Part shown: piece by piece, positions 1-8,827 of the stretch
Layout: each line of letters opens with the position of its first letter
How positions within the stretch are numbered: the stretch's first letter is position 1
NCBI GenBank assembly: GCA_964543475.1
Contig: CAZIYJ010000002.1
Coordinates: 124,001 to 188,000, forward strand
DNA length: 64,000 nt
Reading direction: 5' to 3'
Origin: JAYSYM01 sp964543475
GTDB lineage: Bacteria; Bdellovibrionota; Bdellovibrionia; Bdellovibrionales; JAMPXM01
Notes under the pieces: generated by a model
Told to the model about the DNA's origin: nothing
The model's database searches: none
Seen by the model: only the letters and a program-made list of their open reading frames with translations
Position numbers and translations under genes: made by a program

Positions 1-410
1 CGGTCTCACGCTTCACTCGAACTTTAGCAACACTCCTTCAAGGTGGCGTGCCGATGCTCCAAGCAATGGACATTGTAAGAAATGTTGTCGGAAACGCAGT
101 TTTAGCTCGAGCCATTGAACAAGCTCGAGACAATATTAGCGAAGGTGAATCAATTGCAGGTCCGCTGAAGCGTTCCGAGCAGTTCCCGCCAATCGTCATT
201 CACATGATCAACATCGGTGAAAAGACTGGTGATCTCGAAAATATGTTAACGCAGGTCGCCGAGTCTTACGATTTCCAAGTGAAGAATGCGGTCGAAGGCC
301 TAACTTCAGTCATGGAACCAGTGATGATTATCGTCATGGGTGGCGTCATTGGCGTTATCGTCTTCTCAATTATGATTCCTATGTTCGATATGGCTAGCTT
401 TGCTGGTTAG
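1..410 (+). CDS. gspF: Type II secretion inner-membrane platform protein GspF, C-terminal part
   Basis: The reading frame is open from base 3 and its 5' end lies outside the window, so about 135 C-terminal residues are seen. They carry the second GspF repeat: a start like SRFTRTLATLLQGGVPMLQAM, the conserved segment FPPIVIHMINIGEKTG, and a C-terminal membrane helix around VMIIVMGGVIGVIVFSIMIP. GspF is the polytopic inner-membrane core of the T2SS that meets the GspE ATPase. The gspG-N genes downstream support the call. The GTG at 48 is internal, not a start. Confidence 0.93.
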   Translation, partial: VSRFTRTLATLLQGGVPMLQAMDIVRNVVGNAVLARAIEQARDNISEGESIAGPLKRSEQFPPIVIHMINIGEKTGDLENMLTQVAESYDFQVKNAVEGLTSVMEPVMIIVMGGVIGVIVFSIMIPMFDMASFAG

Positions 411-482
411 TCTTCACTGTCGTCGGTTGCAAACCACCGCAACCTTCTCTAATATATTCTTCGACTGAGGAGCAAAAAAATT

Positions 483-929
483 ATGAAAATTACGATCAAG
501 TCTTTTGGCGAATTAAGAAATCAAGCTGGTATGACTCTAATCGAAATCATGATTGTGATCGCCATCATTGGTGGCTTGATGGCAGTAGTTGGTAACAAAT
601 TTATGAACGCACGTGCAAACGCGAGCGTGAAACAAGCTCGAATTCAAATTAAGCAACTCGAGAGCAAACTCGATCAGTACTACACTGATTGCAATAGCTA
701 CCCAACCACTGATCAAGGCCTTCAAGCCCTTTTTGAAAACCCAGGCTCAGAAACTTGTGCTAATTGGGGACCGCAGCCGTACATCAATAGCATGAAAGAA
801 GTTAACGATCCGTTCGGCAAGCAGCTAGTTTACGAATCAGATGGAGCTGAATATAAAATCATTAGCCTCGGCGCAGATAAAAAAGAAGGCGGAGACGGCG
901 CTAACGCGGATATCGCAAACGGCGAATAA
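483..929 (+). CDS. gspG: Type II secretion major pseudopilin GspG
   Basis: This 148-residue class III prepilin is predicted to be cut after Gly16, giving a mature start MTLIEIMIV with Glu at +5. The body has the GspG marks: a TTDQGLQAL segment, a DPFG turn and a C-terminal GADKKEGG/ADI stretch that resembles the calcium-binding loop of the family. It forms the body of the periplasmic pseudopilus. A GAGGAG ribosome site sits before ATG 483. The gap to gspF is 72 bases, and the 3' end lies inside the long open frame of gspH. Confidence 0.95.
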   Translation: MKITIKSFGELRNQAGMTLIEIMIVIAIIGGLMAVVGNKFMNARANASVKQARIQIKQLESKLDQYYTDCNSYPTTDQGLQALFENPGSETCANWGPQPYINSMKEVNDPFGKQLVYESDGAEYKIISLGADKKEGGDGANADIANGE

Positions 930-1560
930 TTCCGTTTCTTTAAACTCTCGCGGTTTCACCTTAATGGAAATTATGATCGTGGTTGCGATCATAGCCGGCC
1001 TAGTTGCTATTGGTGTTCCACGTCTTGCAAATCAAAAAGGTCGAATGCGGAGTGAGGTTCAGCGAATTTCTGTTCTTTCTCGCGAAGTTTTCAATGCCGC
1101 TCGACTTCAAAATCGAACTTTTAGAATTGTTTTTGAAATGGGCGCATCAAGCTCAAAGTATTATGTTGAATCAGCCAACGGCCAAATTGCGCTACTTAAT
1201 GAAGCTCAACAACAAGAGTTCAATGAAAAAACGTCGATGGACCAAGAAGAGGCCGCGAAACTTAATCCAAATCGGTTTGAACTTGATACCAAGTACGTAA
1301 AGAAGCCCGAGGCTTTGCCCGGAGACTTAAGAGTAGAAAGCATTGAGTACGCCGGTCGTAAAGAAGGAACCGTGCCACCTTCTGAAGGCGACAAAGCGAT
1401 TAAAGCTACGATTCACTATTTTCCTCAAGGACTAGCCGAACACGCCGTTATTCGGTTTACTGATGGAAAGACTCTCGCTTGGACACTTGTGATTAATCCG
1501 CTAACCGGAAAAGCATCGGTGTTCGATAAGAAACTCACGCTTAAGGATATTGGTCAGTGA
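841..1560 (+). CDS. gspH: Type II secretion minor pseudopilin GspH
   Basis: The mature part begins at FTLMEIMIV (Phe39, Glu +5 at 43) and has the GspH-like pattern of a hydrophobic helix followed by a basic, Arg-rich stretch and a beta-rich domain. The start is uncertain. The only ATG/GTG upstream of the prepilin motif in this frame is ATG 841, which overlaps gspG by 89 bases and gives an unusually long 38-residue basic leader. The next ATG (964) is already inside the pilin helix. The 3' end overlaps the gspI start. Assignment to GspH rests mainly on operon position and length. Confidence 0.8.
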   Translation: MELNIKSLASAQIKKKAETALTRISQTANNSVSLNSRGFTLMEIMIVVAIIAGLVAIGVPRLANQKGRMRSEVQRISVLSREVFNAARLQNRTFRIVFEMGASSSKYYVESANGQIALLNEAQQQEFNEKTSMDQEEAAKLNPNRFELDTKYVKKPEALPGDLRVESIEYAGRKEGTVPPSEGDKAIKATIHYFPQGLAEHAVIRFTDGKTLAWTLVINPLTGKASVFDKKLTLKDIGQ

Positions 1561-2081
1561 TGAGAAGTCCCCTTAAAAATATCAGCGGCTTCACTATCAT
1601 TGAAGTTCTCATAGCGATGATCATTCTCTCAGGCGGGATCCTGGTGATCGCAAACTCTTGGAGCGGAAACTACAATCGTCTGCAAAAATCTCGCATCAAC
1701 AATACAATGGGCCATCTCTTGCAAAAGAAAATGGTTGAACTTGAAATCGAGTATAAAAATAAACCCATCGACGAGATCAAAGAAGAAGATGCTGGCACTT
1801 TTGATGAGTACAAGGGTTTTACTTGGACGATGCGGTCTCAAGAGTTTGAAATGCCCGATTTGTCTTCGGCATTAGTTGCGCAAAATGAAGGAACTGACGA
1901 GCAAACATTAATGATCGTCAAGCAAGTCACTGAGTACATTCGTAAAACTGTAAAAGAAGTTACAGTCACGGTCAGTTATAAAACTCCCAAGGCTAAAAAG
2001 CCCATCACACATGAAGTAACAACTTATTTTGTCGACTTTAAAAAAGAAGTTCCGTTGATGCCAGGCGCAGGTGGCGGCTAA
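1560..2081 (+). CDS. gspI: Type II secretion minor pseudopilin GspI
   Basis: A prepilin of about 173 residues with cleavage after SG and mature start FTIIEVLIAMIILS. GspI caps the pseudopilus tip together with J and K. ATG 1560 shares its A with the TGA of gspH, which implies translational coupling; a GTG three bases upstream (1557) is a possible alternative. The remaining sequence is a charged alpha/beta domain with no catalytic motif, as expected of a structural subunit. Confidence 0.85.
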   Translation: MRSPLKNISGFTIIEVLIAMIILSGGILVIANSWSGNYNRLQKSRINNTMGHLLQKKMVELEIEYKNKPIDEIKEEDAGTFDEYKGFTWTMRSQEFEMPDLSSALVAQNEGTDEQTLMIVKQVTEYIRKTVKEVTVTVSYKTPKAKKPITHEVTTYFVDFKKEVPLMPGAGGG

Positions 2082-2914
2082 TGCGAAAACGAAACGCGCT
2101 TGGCTTTACGCTCATTGAAGTGATGATCGCAATAACGATCTTGGCTGGGCTAACTCTTCTCACTGCCCGCGCGATGAAGGCTGGCACTGCCAACAAACTT
2201 AAATTTGAAGGCGATATCGATCGTGAAGCTGCCGTTCGTGATGCTTTGCGAGTCATCGAAAGAGACATTAATTTCGCTTATCACTACCGCGACACTTACG
2301 CCGAACTTATGAATCAAGCAAAGCTTGAATCTAAGGGAGCTGCTAACGCCACACCCACTCCTCCGCCTGTTGCTGGCGCGCCGGTTGATCCTGGAGCTCA
2401 ACTCACTCCTGAAGAGCAAACCAAACCCGTGCCTCAGTGGACCGGATTTATCGGAGAGGGAAGCTCCATTTATTTCTCTTCACTTAGCAACGTTCGCCTT
2501 CATCAAGATTCACAGGAGTCAGACCAAGCAGAAATTGGATACTTTACTCGAAATTGCAAAAGCTCTGATGGCACCGGAAAAACTTCTACGTGCCTGATCA
2601 GAAGTGTCGCGCCGTACATTGATGATGACCTTGAAAAAGGCGGCAAAGAAACTGTGTTACTCGAAAACGTAGTCTCTTTTAAACTTCGTTACGTCGGACC
2701 AGGCTTTGAAGAGTGGCAAACTGCATGGGCCACAAAAACTGCTAAACGCAATGAGGGAACTGATCTGTTTCCGTATGCTGTTGAAATTTATTTAAAGACT
2801 CACAACAAAGAAAATCCAAAAGATAAACCTTTTGAAATGGGAGCCGTAGCTGCATTGAGATTTCCTAATAACGACCCGAGAAAGGAAGCCGATGCAATCG
2901 CCAACGCCCGATAA
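2081..2914 (+). CDS. gspJ: Type II secretion minor pseudopilin GspJ
   Basis: A 277-residue prepilin with a short basic leader (MRKRNALG) and mature start FTLIEVMIAITILAG. It is longer than most minor pseudopilins, as GspJ usually is. A Pro/Ala/Thr-rich insert lies near residues 88-110. The segment DLFPYAVEIYLKT near the C-terminus resembles the family's closing beta strands. ATG 2081 overlaps the gspI stop by one base. It is expected to form the tip complex with GspI and GspK. Confidence 0.85.
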   Translation: MRKRNALGFTLIEVMIAITILAGLTLLTARAMKAGTANKLKFEGDIDREAAVRDALRVIERDINFAYHYRDTYAELMNQAKLESKGAANATPTPPPVAGAPVDPGAQLTPEEQTKPVPQWTGFIGEGSSIYFSSLSNVRLHQDSQESDQAEIGYFTRNCKSSDGTGKTSTCLIRSVAPYIDDDLEKGGKETVLLENVVSFKLRYVGPGFEEWQTAWATKTAKRNEGTDLFPYAVEIYLKTHNKENPKDKPFEMGAVAALRFPNNDPRKEADAIANAR

Positions 2915-4169
2915 AACATTCGGCGCCACTTTGCGCATGATGAAGAGCGAAGCAGGCTCGGCGTTGATGATCGCACTTTTCACGGTGACAATTTTGATGG
3001 TGATGGCAATGGAAATTGTTCATCAAAGTTCTGTTGAATATTTGATTAGCTCTCAGCAAGTGAACCAAGTGAAGGCCTATTATGCTGCGCGATCTGGGGT
3101 TGAGATTAGCCTATTGCGATTGCATATTTATAAAAAAGCGATGGCTGCATTTGGAGCCCAAATTCCTGACAAAAGTAAACTTGAGATGATTTGGAGTACG
3201 CCGTTTGCTTGGCCGCCTCCAGTTCCCGATGACCTCAACGCGGTAGATAAAGATCTCGTTGCTACTTCAGTGAAAAACTCTTCGATGAAATCGACTTATA
3301 TCGCAGTGATTTCGGCTGAAGGTTCAAAGATTGATCTCAATGATCTCGCATCTCCCTCAGAAAAAATTCGAGCTGCAACAAGAAAACTTTTGCTTCAGGT
3401 CTTCACCAGCCGAACTGAAGCAGACAATGCAAGCGAAGATCCATGGGCGAAAGAGTATCGCGATTTTAATTTCGAAGAGTTGGTGAATAACATGGCGGAC
3501 TGGTCCGACGCCGACACAGACGCGGTCGCAGGTGGTGCCGAGAATCGATTTTATCAACAAAGTGAGATTCCCGATCTTCCACCCAATCGTCCGTTTCAGT
3601 CAGTGAAAGAACTGCATATGGTCGCTGGCATGACCGACGGAATTTATGATGTGATCGCTCCGCGAGTCACTGCGTACGGAAGTAAAGCAGTTAACATCAA
3701 TCACGCGAGTAAAGAAATTTTGATGGCTCTTGATGCCAGCATCAATTCGGAAGTAGCTGATAAGATCATTGCTAGTCGCAGTGACCCTAATCGCGGTCCG
3801 TTCAGAGATCTGAAGGATTTCATTGGCTTCGTCACTCCGCTCGGAGTTCCGGAAGGTGCCTTCGTTGACTTAGAGAACGACAACAAACCTCTTCTTCCAC
3901 TAGCCTTTGATCCAGAGTTTAACTTTAGAATCGAAGCTCTTGGAACTGCCGGTAAAGTCACTCGCAAGATTACAGCGATCGCCTACGACTTTGATCAAGT
4001 AAAAACAAGATTAGCAGATGCATTGAGAGCCGAGAGACCAACACCTTCTCCAACTCCCGATACGGGTCAGCAGGTAGCGGCTCCAACTGCGACTCCGGAT
4101 CCAAACGCAAAGGCACAAATTAAGCCGCCAACAGACAGACCAACGGTTGTGTACTGGTCAGAAGAATAG
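2892..4169 (+). CDS. gspK: Type II secretion minor pseudopilin GspK
   Basis: This 425-residue protein has a GSALMIALF prepilin-like helix that lacks the usual Glu +5, which is typical of GspK. It continues with QVKAYYAARSGVE and a later NINHASKEILMAL segment resembling the helix-hairpin-helix part of the family. It sits at the pseudopilus tip. The start is chosen for the AAGGA five bases upstream; it overlaps gspJ by 23 bases. The C-terminal 50 residues are a Pro/Thr-rich tail of unknown role. Confidence 0.88.
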   Translation: MQSPTPDKTFGATLRMMKSEAGSALMIALFTVTILMVMAMEIVHQSSVEYLISSQQVNQVKAYYAARSGVEISLLRLHIYKKAMAAFGAQIPDKSKLEMIWSTPFAWPPPVPDDLNAVDKDLVATSVKNSSMKSTYIAVISAEGSKIDLNDLASPSEKIRAATRKLLLQVFTSRTEADNASEDPWAKEYRDFNFEELVNNMADWSDADTDAVAGGAENRFYQQSEIPDLPPNRPFQSVKELHMVAGMTDGIYDVIAPRVTAYGSKAVNINHASKEILMALDASINSEVADKIIASRSDPNRGPFRDLKDFIGFVTPLGVPEGAFVDLENDNKPLLPLAFDPEFNFRIEALGTAGKVTRKITAIAYDFDQVKTRLADALRAERPTPSPTPDTGQQVAAPTATPDPNAKAQIKPPTDRPTVVYWSEE

Positions 4170-4217
4170 TACATTCAGGGAGCATAACAACTCGCTCGAA
4201 CACAAGGATGTGCGCGG

Positions 4218-5888
4218 ATGAAATCCATCGGGATTGATATCGGGACTTACAGCGTTAAAGTCGCTGAAGTTGACTCAAATCGCTCTGCAATTGAGCTCAG
4301 TAATTTCGCTGAATTCCCACTTTCTCTTGTGCCGAATGCTGATCACCAACTTGAGATCATCGAAATCTTAAGACGCATCGCTGAGCAATATGATCCTGCT
4401 ACTACTCGCATCACTGTTGCAGTTCCGCAAAACCGAGTCGCCACTCGATTTAAAAGATTTCCATTTCGCGAACGACAGAAAATTCTAAAAAGTTTAGCGT
4501 TCGAACTTGAAGATGAAATTCCACTCGACATTGGCTCCGCAGTTTTCGACGGAAAAATTTGTGCCTATGTTGGCAACGCAGCAAACGTTCTTGCCTTTGC
4601 CTGTCCTGAAGAAAGTATTCGTGAAGCAATTAACCGCACTCGCGAAGGCGGCCTTGATCCTGAAATCGTCAGTACTGAAAGTGCGGCTTTAGCAAATCTC
4701 TTTGAGAGATGGGATCAGCTTCCGATTGTCGTTAATGAGCCTGCAGAAATTAATTTACCAGAAGGTGTACAGCCTCCGCCGCCGCAAGCGCGTGTTGCAC
4801 GTGTCATTATTCAGCTTGGTCATTCGCGCTCACAACTGTTGGTTTACCGCGACGGTGAATTAGTTGCGACTCGAAACATTCTTTGGGGTGGCGCTGAGAT
4901 CGCTCAAGCACTTGCAAAAACATTCAGTCTTCCTTACGGCGAAGCGGTCAAGATTCTTCAAACTAAAAGTTTTATTCTGATGAGCACACAAGGTGCTTCG
5001 CGAGACCAGGTTCTACTTTCAAAAACAGTTTCTGATGTGGTTGATGTTTTATCGCGCGAGCTTAAGCTTGCATTGATTGATATTGGCGCTGAATTAAACT
5101 TAGTTTTCAAAAACCTTGAACTGATTGGTGGCGTTAGCCAAATTCAAAACGTTGGGCCTTACCTCACGCAAGCACTTGAACTTCCGGTCAACCTCTTCCA
5201 CCCGTTTGAATATTTCAACGTTATGTTCGAACGAACGCCAAAGGCTGAGGGTGCCTCGCCGATCGCCATCGGCCTCGCTATCGAAGGGTTAAAGCGCCCC
5301 CGAAATCCGGCTGTCAATTTTAGAAAAGGCGAATTCGCAAAACAGAACAACACATTCAACATGTTCTGGGAGCGCTGGAAGCCAGCTTTCCAAACCGCAA
5401 TGGTTGCGCTGCTCTTGTTGTTTGTTTACGGAGTGATCCGCGATTCTCTTGCAACTGACCTTGCTGCAACCGCTGAAGATGTTGTCACGACCCAAGGTCG
5501 GACGATTGCGGGAGCAAGAAGTACTGCGCAAATCGAAAGATACATTCGAACCCAAAACCAGCAAATTAAAAATCGTGAAGTTCTCGCTCAACTTGATAAC
5601 GTGAACGCTTCATTAGATTTGCTTGCGCGTCTGGCAGAAAAACTTCCGATCAACGAAGTCAACGGCGGGCAAAAAGTGACTCTTGATGTTCGACATTTCT
5701 CGGTAGTGAACGATAATTTAATTCTCGAAGGCAAAGTTCAAAATGCGGCTCACATTCGGGCGATTGAACAAGGGCTAAGACAAGTTGCGATTCCAGAGTC
5801 AGTTAGAACTGCAAGAGTTTCGCCGAATACGAAGATTGAAGCACCAGGTACTGCATTTGCTTTTCACGCAAAAGTAAAGCGACAGTAA
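4218..5888 (+). CDS. gspL: Type II secretion assembly protein GspL (PilM-like actin fold)
   Basis: The first 380 residues form an actin-like ATPase fold of the PilM/GspL type: GIDIGTYSVKVAEVD at the N-terminus and LELIGGVSQI later. A single membrane helix follows at about residues 393-410, then a periplasmic domain of about 150 residues. This is the GspL layout, with the cytoplasmic part contacting GspE. It is longer than typical GspL (about 400), closer to a PilM-N fusion. AAGGA lies nine bases before ATG 4218. Confidence 0.85.
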   Translation: MKSIGIDIGTYSVKVAEVDSNRSAIELSNFAEFPLSLVPNADHQLEIIEILRRIAEQYDPATTRITVAVPQNRVATRFKRFPFRERQKILKSLAFELEDEIPLDIGSAVFDGKICAYVGNAANVLAFACPEESIREAINRTREGGLDPEIVSTESAALANLFERWDQLPIVVNEPAEINLPEGVQPPPPQARVARVIIQLGHSRSQLLVYRDGELVATRNILWGGAEIAQALAKTFSLPYGEAVKILQTKSFILMSTQGASRDQVLLSKTVSDVVDVLSRELKLALIDIGAELNLVFKNLELIGGVSQIQNVGPYLTQALELPVNLFHPFEYFNVMFERTPKAEGASPIAIGLAIEGLKRPRNPAVNFRKGEFAKQNNTFNMFWERWKPAFQTAMVALLLLFVYGVIRDSLATDLAATAEDVVTTQGRTIAGARSTAQIERYIRTQNQQIKNREVLAQLDNVNASLDLLARLAEKLPINEVNGGQKVTLDVRHFSVVNDNLILEGKVQNAAHIRAIEQGLRQVAIPESVRTARVSPNTKIEAPGTAFAFHAKVKRQ

Positions 5889-5921
5889 GTGAAGGCCGAA
5901 GGCCAATAAAGGAATGTCGAA

Positions 5922-6650
5922 ATGGCATTTGAAGATTTAAAAGATCGACTCTCGGAACAGGCGCAAGGCTACTGGTCTCGCATTCAAGAGAGTTCTATTT
6001 TTATTCAGCTTCACGAGAAGTACGCCGACCTCAATCCAACTTCTCAAAAAATCGTGATCGTTATTAGCAGCGTTCTACTTGCCTTCTTTACCCTAATGAT
6101 TCCGTGGAGCTACATTTCTAGTTCACAACAGTCAGTTCTTGATTTCGAAACTAATAAGATCATCTTGCGTGATCTTTACCGTGTTAGTCGTGCGAGCGCG
6201 GAACTAGAAGGCGCACCTCCACAAGTTGACCCAAGCGCCTTGGCCGCTCGAGCTCAGGCCCAACTTCAAACAATGTCTCTGCAGACTGAACAAATTGAAA
6301 GAGTAGTTGCAGTTGATAATGCGCTCGGTGGACCCGGTATTCCGGGAGTTCCAAAAGCCGTTCAACAAAAAGGCATTGAGGTAACTCTCAGAAAACTTAA
6401 CCTAAGACAGGTCATCGAAATCGGATATCAACTCCTCACCTTGCAGCCCGGCCTAAAAATGACAGGGTTAACTGTGACAGCTAGTTCACCTGACCCCCAT
6501 TACTTCGATGCGATTTATCGAGTGATCAGCTTTTCTCTTCCTGCTCCGGCCGCTGACATCAAACCTGTTCCAAATAGACGCGGGGGCGCTCCTGCAAGAC
6601 GCAACAGACCTGCTGATACAGAAGAAGATGCTTCAGGAGACAATCAATAA
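5922..6650 (+). CDS. gspM: Type II secretion protein GspM-like
   Basis: A 242-residue bitopic protein with one membrane helix at about residues 44-62 (IVIVISSVLLAFFTLMIPW) followed by a periplasmic alpha/beta domain and a Pro/Arg-rich C-terminal tail. Size, topology and position between gspL and gspN support GspM, the partner of GspL. Sequence motifs alone would not be enough. AAGGA precedes ATG 5922, and the stop overlaps gspN by one base. Confidence 0.75.
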   Translation: MAFEDLKDRLSEQAQGYWSRIQESSIFIQLHEKYADLNPTSQKIVIVISSVLLAFFTLMIPWSYISSSQQSVLDFETNKIILRDLYRVSRASAELEGAPPQVDPSALAARAQAQLQTMSLQTEQIERVVAVDNALGGPGIPGVPKAVQQKGIEVTLRKLNLRQVIEIGYQLLTLQPGLKMTGLTVTASSPDPHYFDAIYRVISFSLPAPAADIKPVPNRRGGAPARRNRPADTEEDASGDNQ

Positions 6651-7630
6651 TGCTGAAAGGTTTACTGAACAGTATTCAAAACATCTTCCGGTTTCATAAA
6701 CTCAAGATCGTTGCAGTAATCTTCTTCACGATTGTTTTTGCCGTGCTGATTTTTCCTTACTCTGATCTTGCTGATCTGATGACCGTGAAAGTTTCTGAAG
6801 CTACAAACAATCAAGTTTACATTCAGGCTGACAGTCTAAAATTTTCTGTATCTCCTGGTTTAGGCGCAAAGATGGAGAATGTCGTTCTTGAAACTCCATC
6901 GATGCCGTCGATTCAAGCTGGCTCGATTGCAGTTTCTCCTTCACTCCTGAGCTTGATCACTATGAACCCAAGCTTTTCAGCGCGTGCCGAAGATATCTTC
7001 CGCGGAAACGTTGATCTCTCGGTTTCACCTGGTGGAAAAACAAAAGCAGGAAACGAGAGACAAGAAATTCAAGTTGCAGCCGAACAAATTGCATTGAACG
7101 CATTAAGTGAGTTCATGCGCGGAATGAACTTAGGCGATCTTCGATTGCAAGGTGCGCTCGATTTATCTTCGGGTTTAGTAGTCGATCCGGCATTTGATGA
7201 TCAGCCGAATGGATCAGTGAATATGAGAGTAAACAAATTCATTTATCCTGCTCGCGCGATTGACGTGGGCCTTGGCCCAATTCAAGTTCCCGAAGTTCGC
7301 CTTGCGCAGGTCATCGGAAAAGGTGTCTTGAAAGAAGGCCGCCTTGCATTCGAACAACTTCAGTTGGGCGATGAAGGTGATGAACTTAACGGCAGTGTGA
7401 GCGGCGATATTGGAATGAATTTACGTCGACAGCCAGATGGAATCGTTCCCGAATTTGGTTCGTATAATTTTCAAGTTGCACTCAACGTAAGCACGAATTT
7501 TCAGAAACGCGCGAGTTTGTTTTTGATCATGGCCGATGCCTACAAAACGCCCACCCCAACTGGTTTTAGATACGCGTTCAGAGTGCAGGCTCCCAACGTT
7601 TACACACCCCCTCGAATCTCTGCCAACTAA
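6650..7630 (+). CDS. gspN: Type II secretion protein GspN
   Basis: A 326-residue protein with an N-terminal membrane anchor (about residues 20-38) and a beta-rich, AsmA/GspN-like periplasmic part. It contains the phrase SPGLGAKMENVVLET and a repeated 'property on a layer' pattern seen in the GspN proteins of Bdellovibrio- and Myxococcus-type T2SS operons. It starts on the last base of gspM and ends the secretion operon. Its exact role in secretion is not established. Confidence 0.75.
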   Translation: MLKGLLNSIQNIFRFHKLKIVAVIFFTIVFAVLIFPYSDLADLMTVKVSEATNNQVYIQADSLKFSVSPGLGAKMENVVLETPSMPSIQAGSIAVSPSLLSLITMNPSFSARAEDIFRGNVDLSVSPGGKTKAGNERQEIQVAAEQIALNALSEFMRGMNLGDLRLQGALDLSSGLVVDPAFDDQPNGSVNMRVNKFIYPARAIDVGLGPIQVPEVRLAQVIGKGVLKEGRLAFEQLQLGDEGDELNGSVSGDIGMNLRRQPDGIVPEFGSYNFQVALNVSTNFQKRASLFLIMADAYKTPTPTGFRYAFRVQAPNVYTPPRISAN

Positions 7631-7700
7631 AGCTAGACGTTAGCCTCGCTCCTGAGTTACGTTTTTTTCAGTCTTCAGAGCAAATTGTTTAACCATTACG

Positions 7701-7727
7701 CCTCGAGCTTTTCAAATGTACTCGAGG
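7701..7727. promoter_or_regulatory. Inverted repeat upstream of ssb
   Basis: CCTCGAG (7701-7707) and CTCGAGG (7721-7727) form a perfect 7-bp inverted repeat with a 13-base spacer, 30 bases before the ssb start. It could be a protein-binding operator or a 5' leader hairpin. No T tract follows, so it is not an intrinsic terminator for gspN. Confidence 0.4.
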
Positions 7728-7756
7728 TTGAGCCAAAAACCTTTAAGGAGGTTCTG

Positions 7757-8212
7757 ATGTCAGGAGTTAATAAAGTTATCGTTGTGGGTCGCCTTGGTGC
7801 TGATCCAGAAATCAAAACGGTTGGCAGCGGCCAACAAGTTGCGCGTTTGAGCGTTGCTACTTCAGAAAACTGGGTAGATCGCGAAGGCAAAAAACAAGAA
7901 CGCACTGAATGGCACCGCATCGTTGTTTGGGGCAAGCTCGCAGAAATCTGCGGCAAGCACCTTTCAAAAGGTCGCCAAGTTTATCTCGAAGGACGTCTTC
8001 AAACTCGCTCTTGGGAAGACCAACAAGGTCAAAAGAAATACGCTACTGAAATCATCGCGAACAACATTCAGTTCCTAGGTGCTCCTGGCGAACAGGGTCA
8101 GCAGCGCGACAATTCGAATTCACAAGCTAATACTAAAGGTGGCGACGACTTCGGATTCCAAGATTTCGCTCCAGAGCCATCTTTCGACAGCTCAGAAGAA
8201 ATTCCGTTTTAG
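7757..8212 (+). CDS. ssb: Single-stranded DNA-binding protein
   Basis: This 151-residue SSB binds and protects single-stranded DNA in replication, recombination and repair. Residues 1-108 form the OB fold, opening with NKVIVVGRLGADPE and including TEWHRIVVWGKLAE and YLEGRLQTRSW. A Gln/Asn/Ser-rich linker leads to the acidic protein-interaction tip ending EEIPF. ATG 7757 is chosen over an upstream in-frame start at 7685 because AAGGAGG lies seven bases before it and the protein then begins like other SSBs. Confidence 0.97.
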   Translation: MSGVNKVIVVGRLGADPEIKTVGSGQQVARLSVATSENWVDREGKKQERTEWHRIVVWGKLAEICGKHLSKGRQVYLEGRLQTRSWEDQQGQKKYATEIIANNIQFLGAPGEQGQQRDNSNSQANTKGGDDFGFQDFAPEPSFDSSEEIPF

Positions 8213-8243
8213 ATCGCAGCTTCTTTTAAGCTTGAAGACAATC

Positions 8244-8270
8244 AGCCTCGCACACTGCGGGGCTTTTTTT
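8244..8270 (+). terminator. Intrinsic terminator of ssb
   Basis: AGCCTCGC (8244-8251) pairs with GCGGGGCT (8257-8264) around a five-base loop, with one G-U pair, and is followed by a run of T to 8270. It lies 32 bases after the ssb stop and just before the convergent gene that ends at 8273. Confidence 0.9.
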
Positions 8271-8272
8271 AT

Positions 8273-8662
8273 CTAATCACACTTTTTTACCTTACCTAAA
8301 TCTCCTTTCTTCAAATTGAAATTCCACACTCTTCCATTCTTCAGAACGATTTGCATTTGCATCTGCTTCTTTATCACGACGCCAGAGAATTGCGCTGGAA
8401 TCCGACTTGCGGGAGCCGCGGCACCTTCATAGAAATCGATGAAGCCTGAAACAGAAAATTGATCGTCTTCATCTAAGTAAATCGGCTCAAGAATTCTACC
8501 AAATGAGCAGTGAAAGTTTCCGTCGACTCCAGATTGGGTTGCGAAGATTGAAATGCTCTCGCCTCCCCAGTAGCCACTTAATGGATCATCGTCAGCAAAT
8601 GCAGATGCAGAGCTCATAATAACGAAGACAATTACGGCATTGGCGAACTGAGATATGCGCAT
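8273..8662 (-). CDS. Small exported protein of unknown function
   Basis: A 129-residue protein with a signal peptide (MRISQFANAVIVFVIMSSASAFA, cut after AFA) and a mature beta-rich body containing two Cys: one in the middle and one at the C-terminal KKCD. No family is recognised. The start at 8662 is preferred over one nine codons upstream because GGGAGG lies four bases before it. It is convergent with ssb. The lengthy Trp/Gly-containing N-terminal SGYWGG segment hints at a lipocalin-like strand, but this is a guess. Confidence 0.75.
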   Translation of the reverse strand: MRISQFANAVIVFVIMSSASAFADDDPLSGYWGGESISIFATQSGVDGNFHCSFGRILEPIYLDEDDQFSVSGFIDFYEGAAAPASRIPAQFSGVVIKKQMQMQIVLKNGRVWNFNLKKGDLGKVKKCD

Positions 8663-8827
8663 CTTCCCTCCCGGAAAATCAACTTTCACAAGGCTAGAGG
8701 TCCGGCGCGCCCAAAGGAAGTTTAGTTAACTGCACGTAATGCTTTTTCGAGGAGAAACTGTGAGTCTAAATGGCTCAGAATGAGACTCACCCTTCATAAC
8801 TGACCAGACTTTTCCGATACAGAAAGT

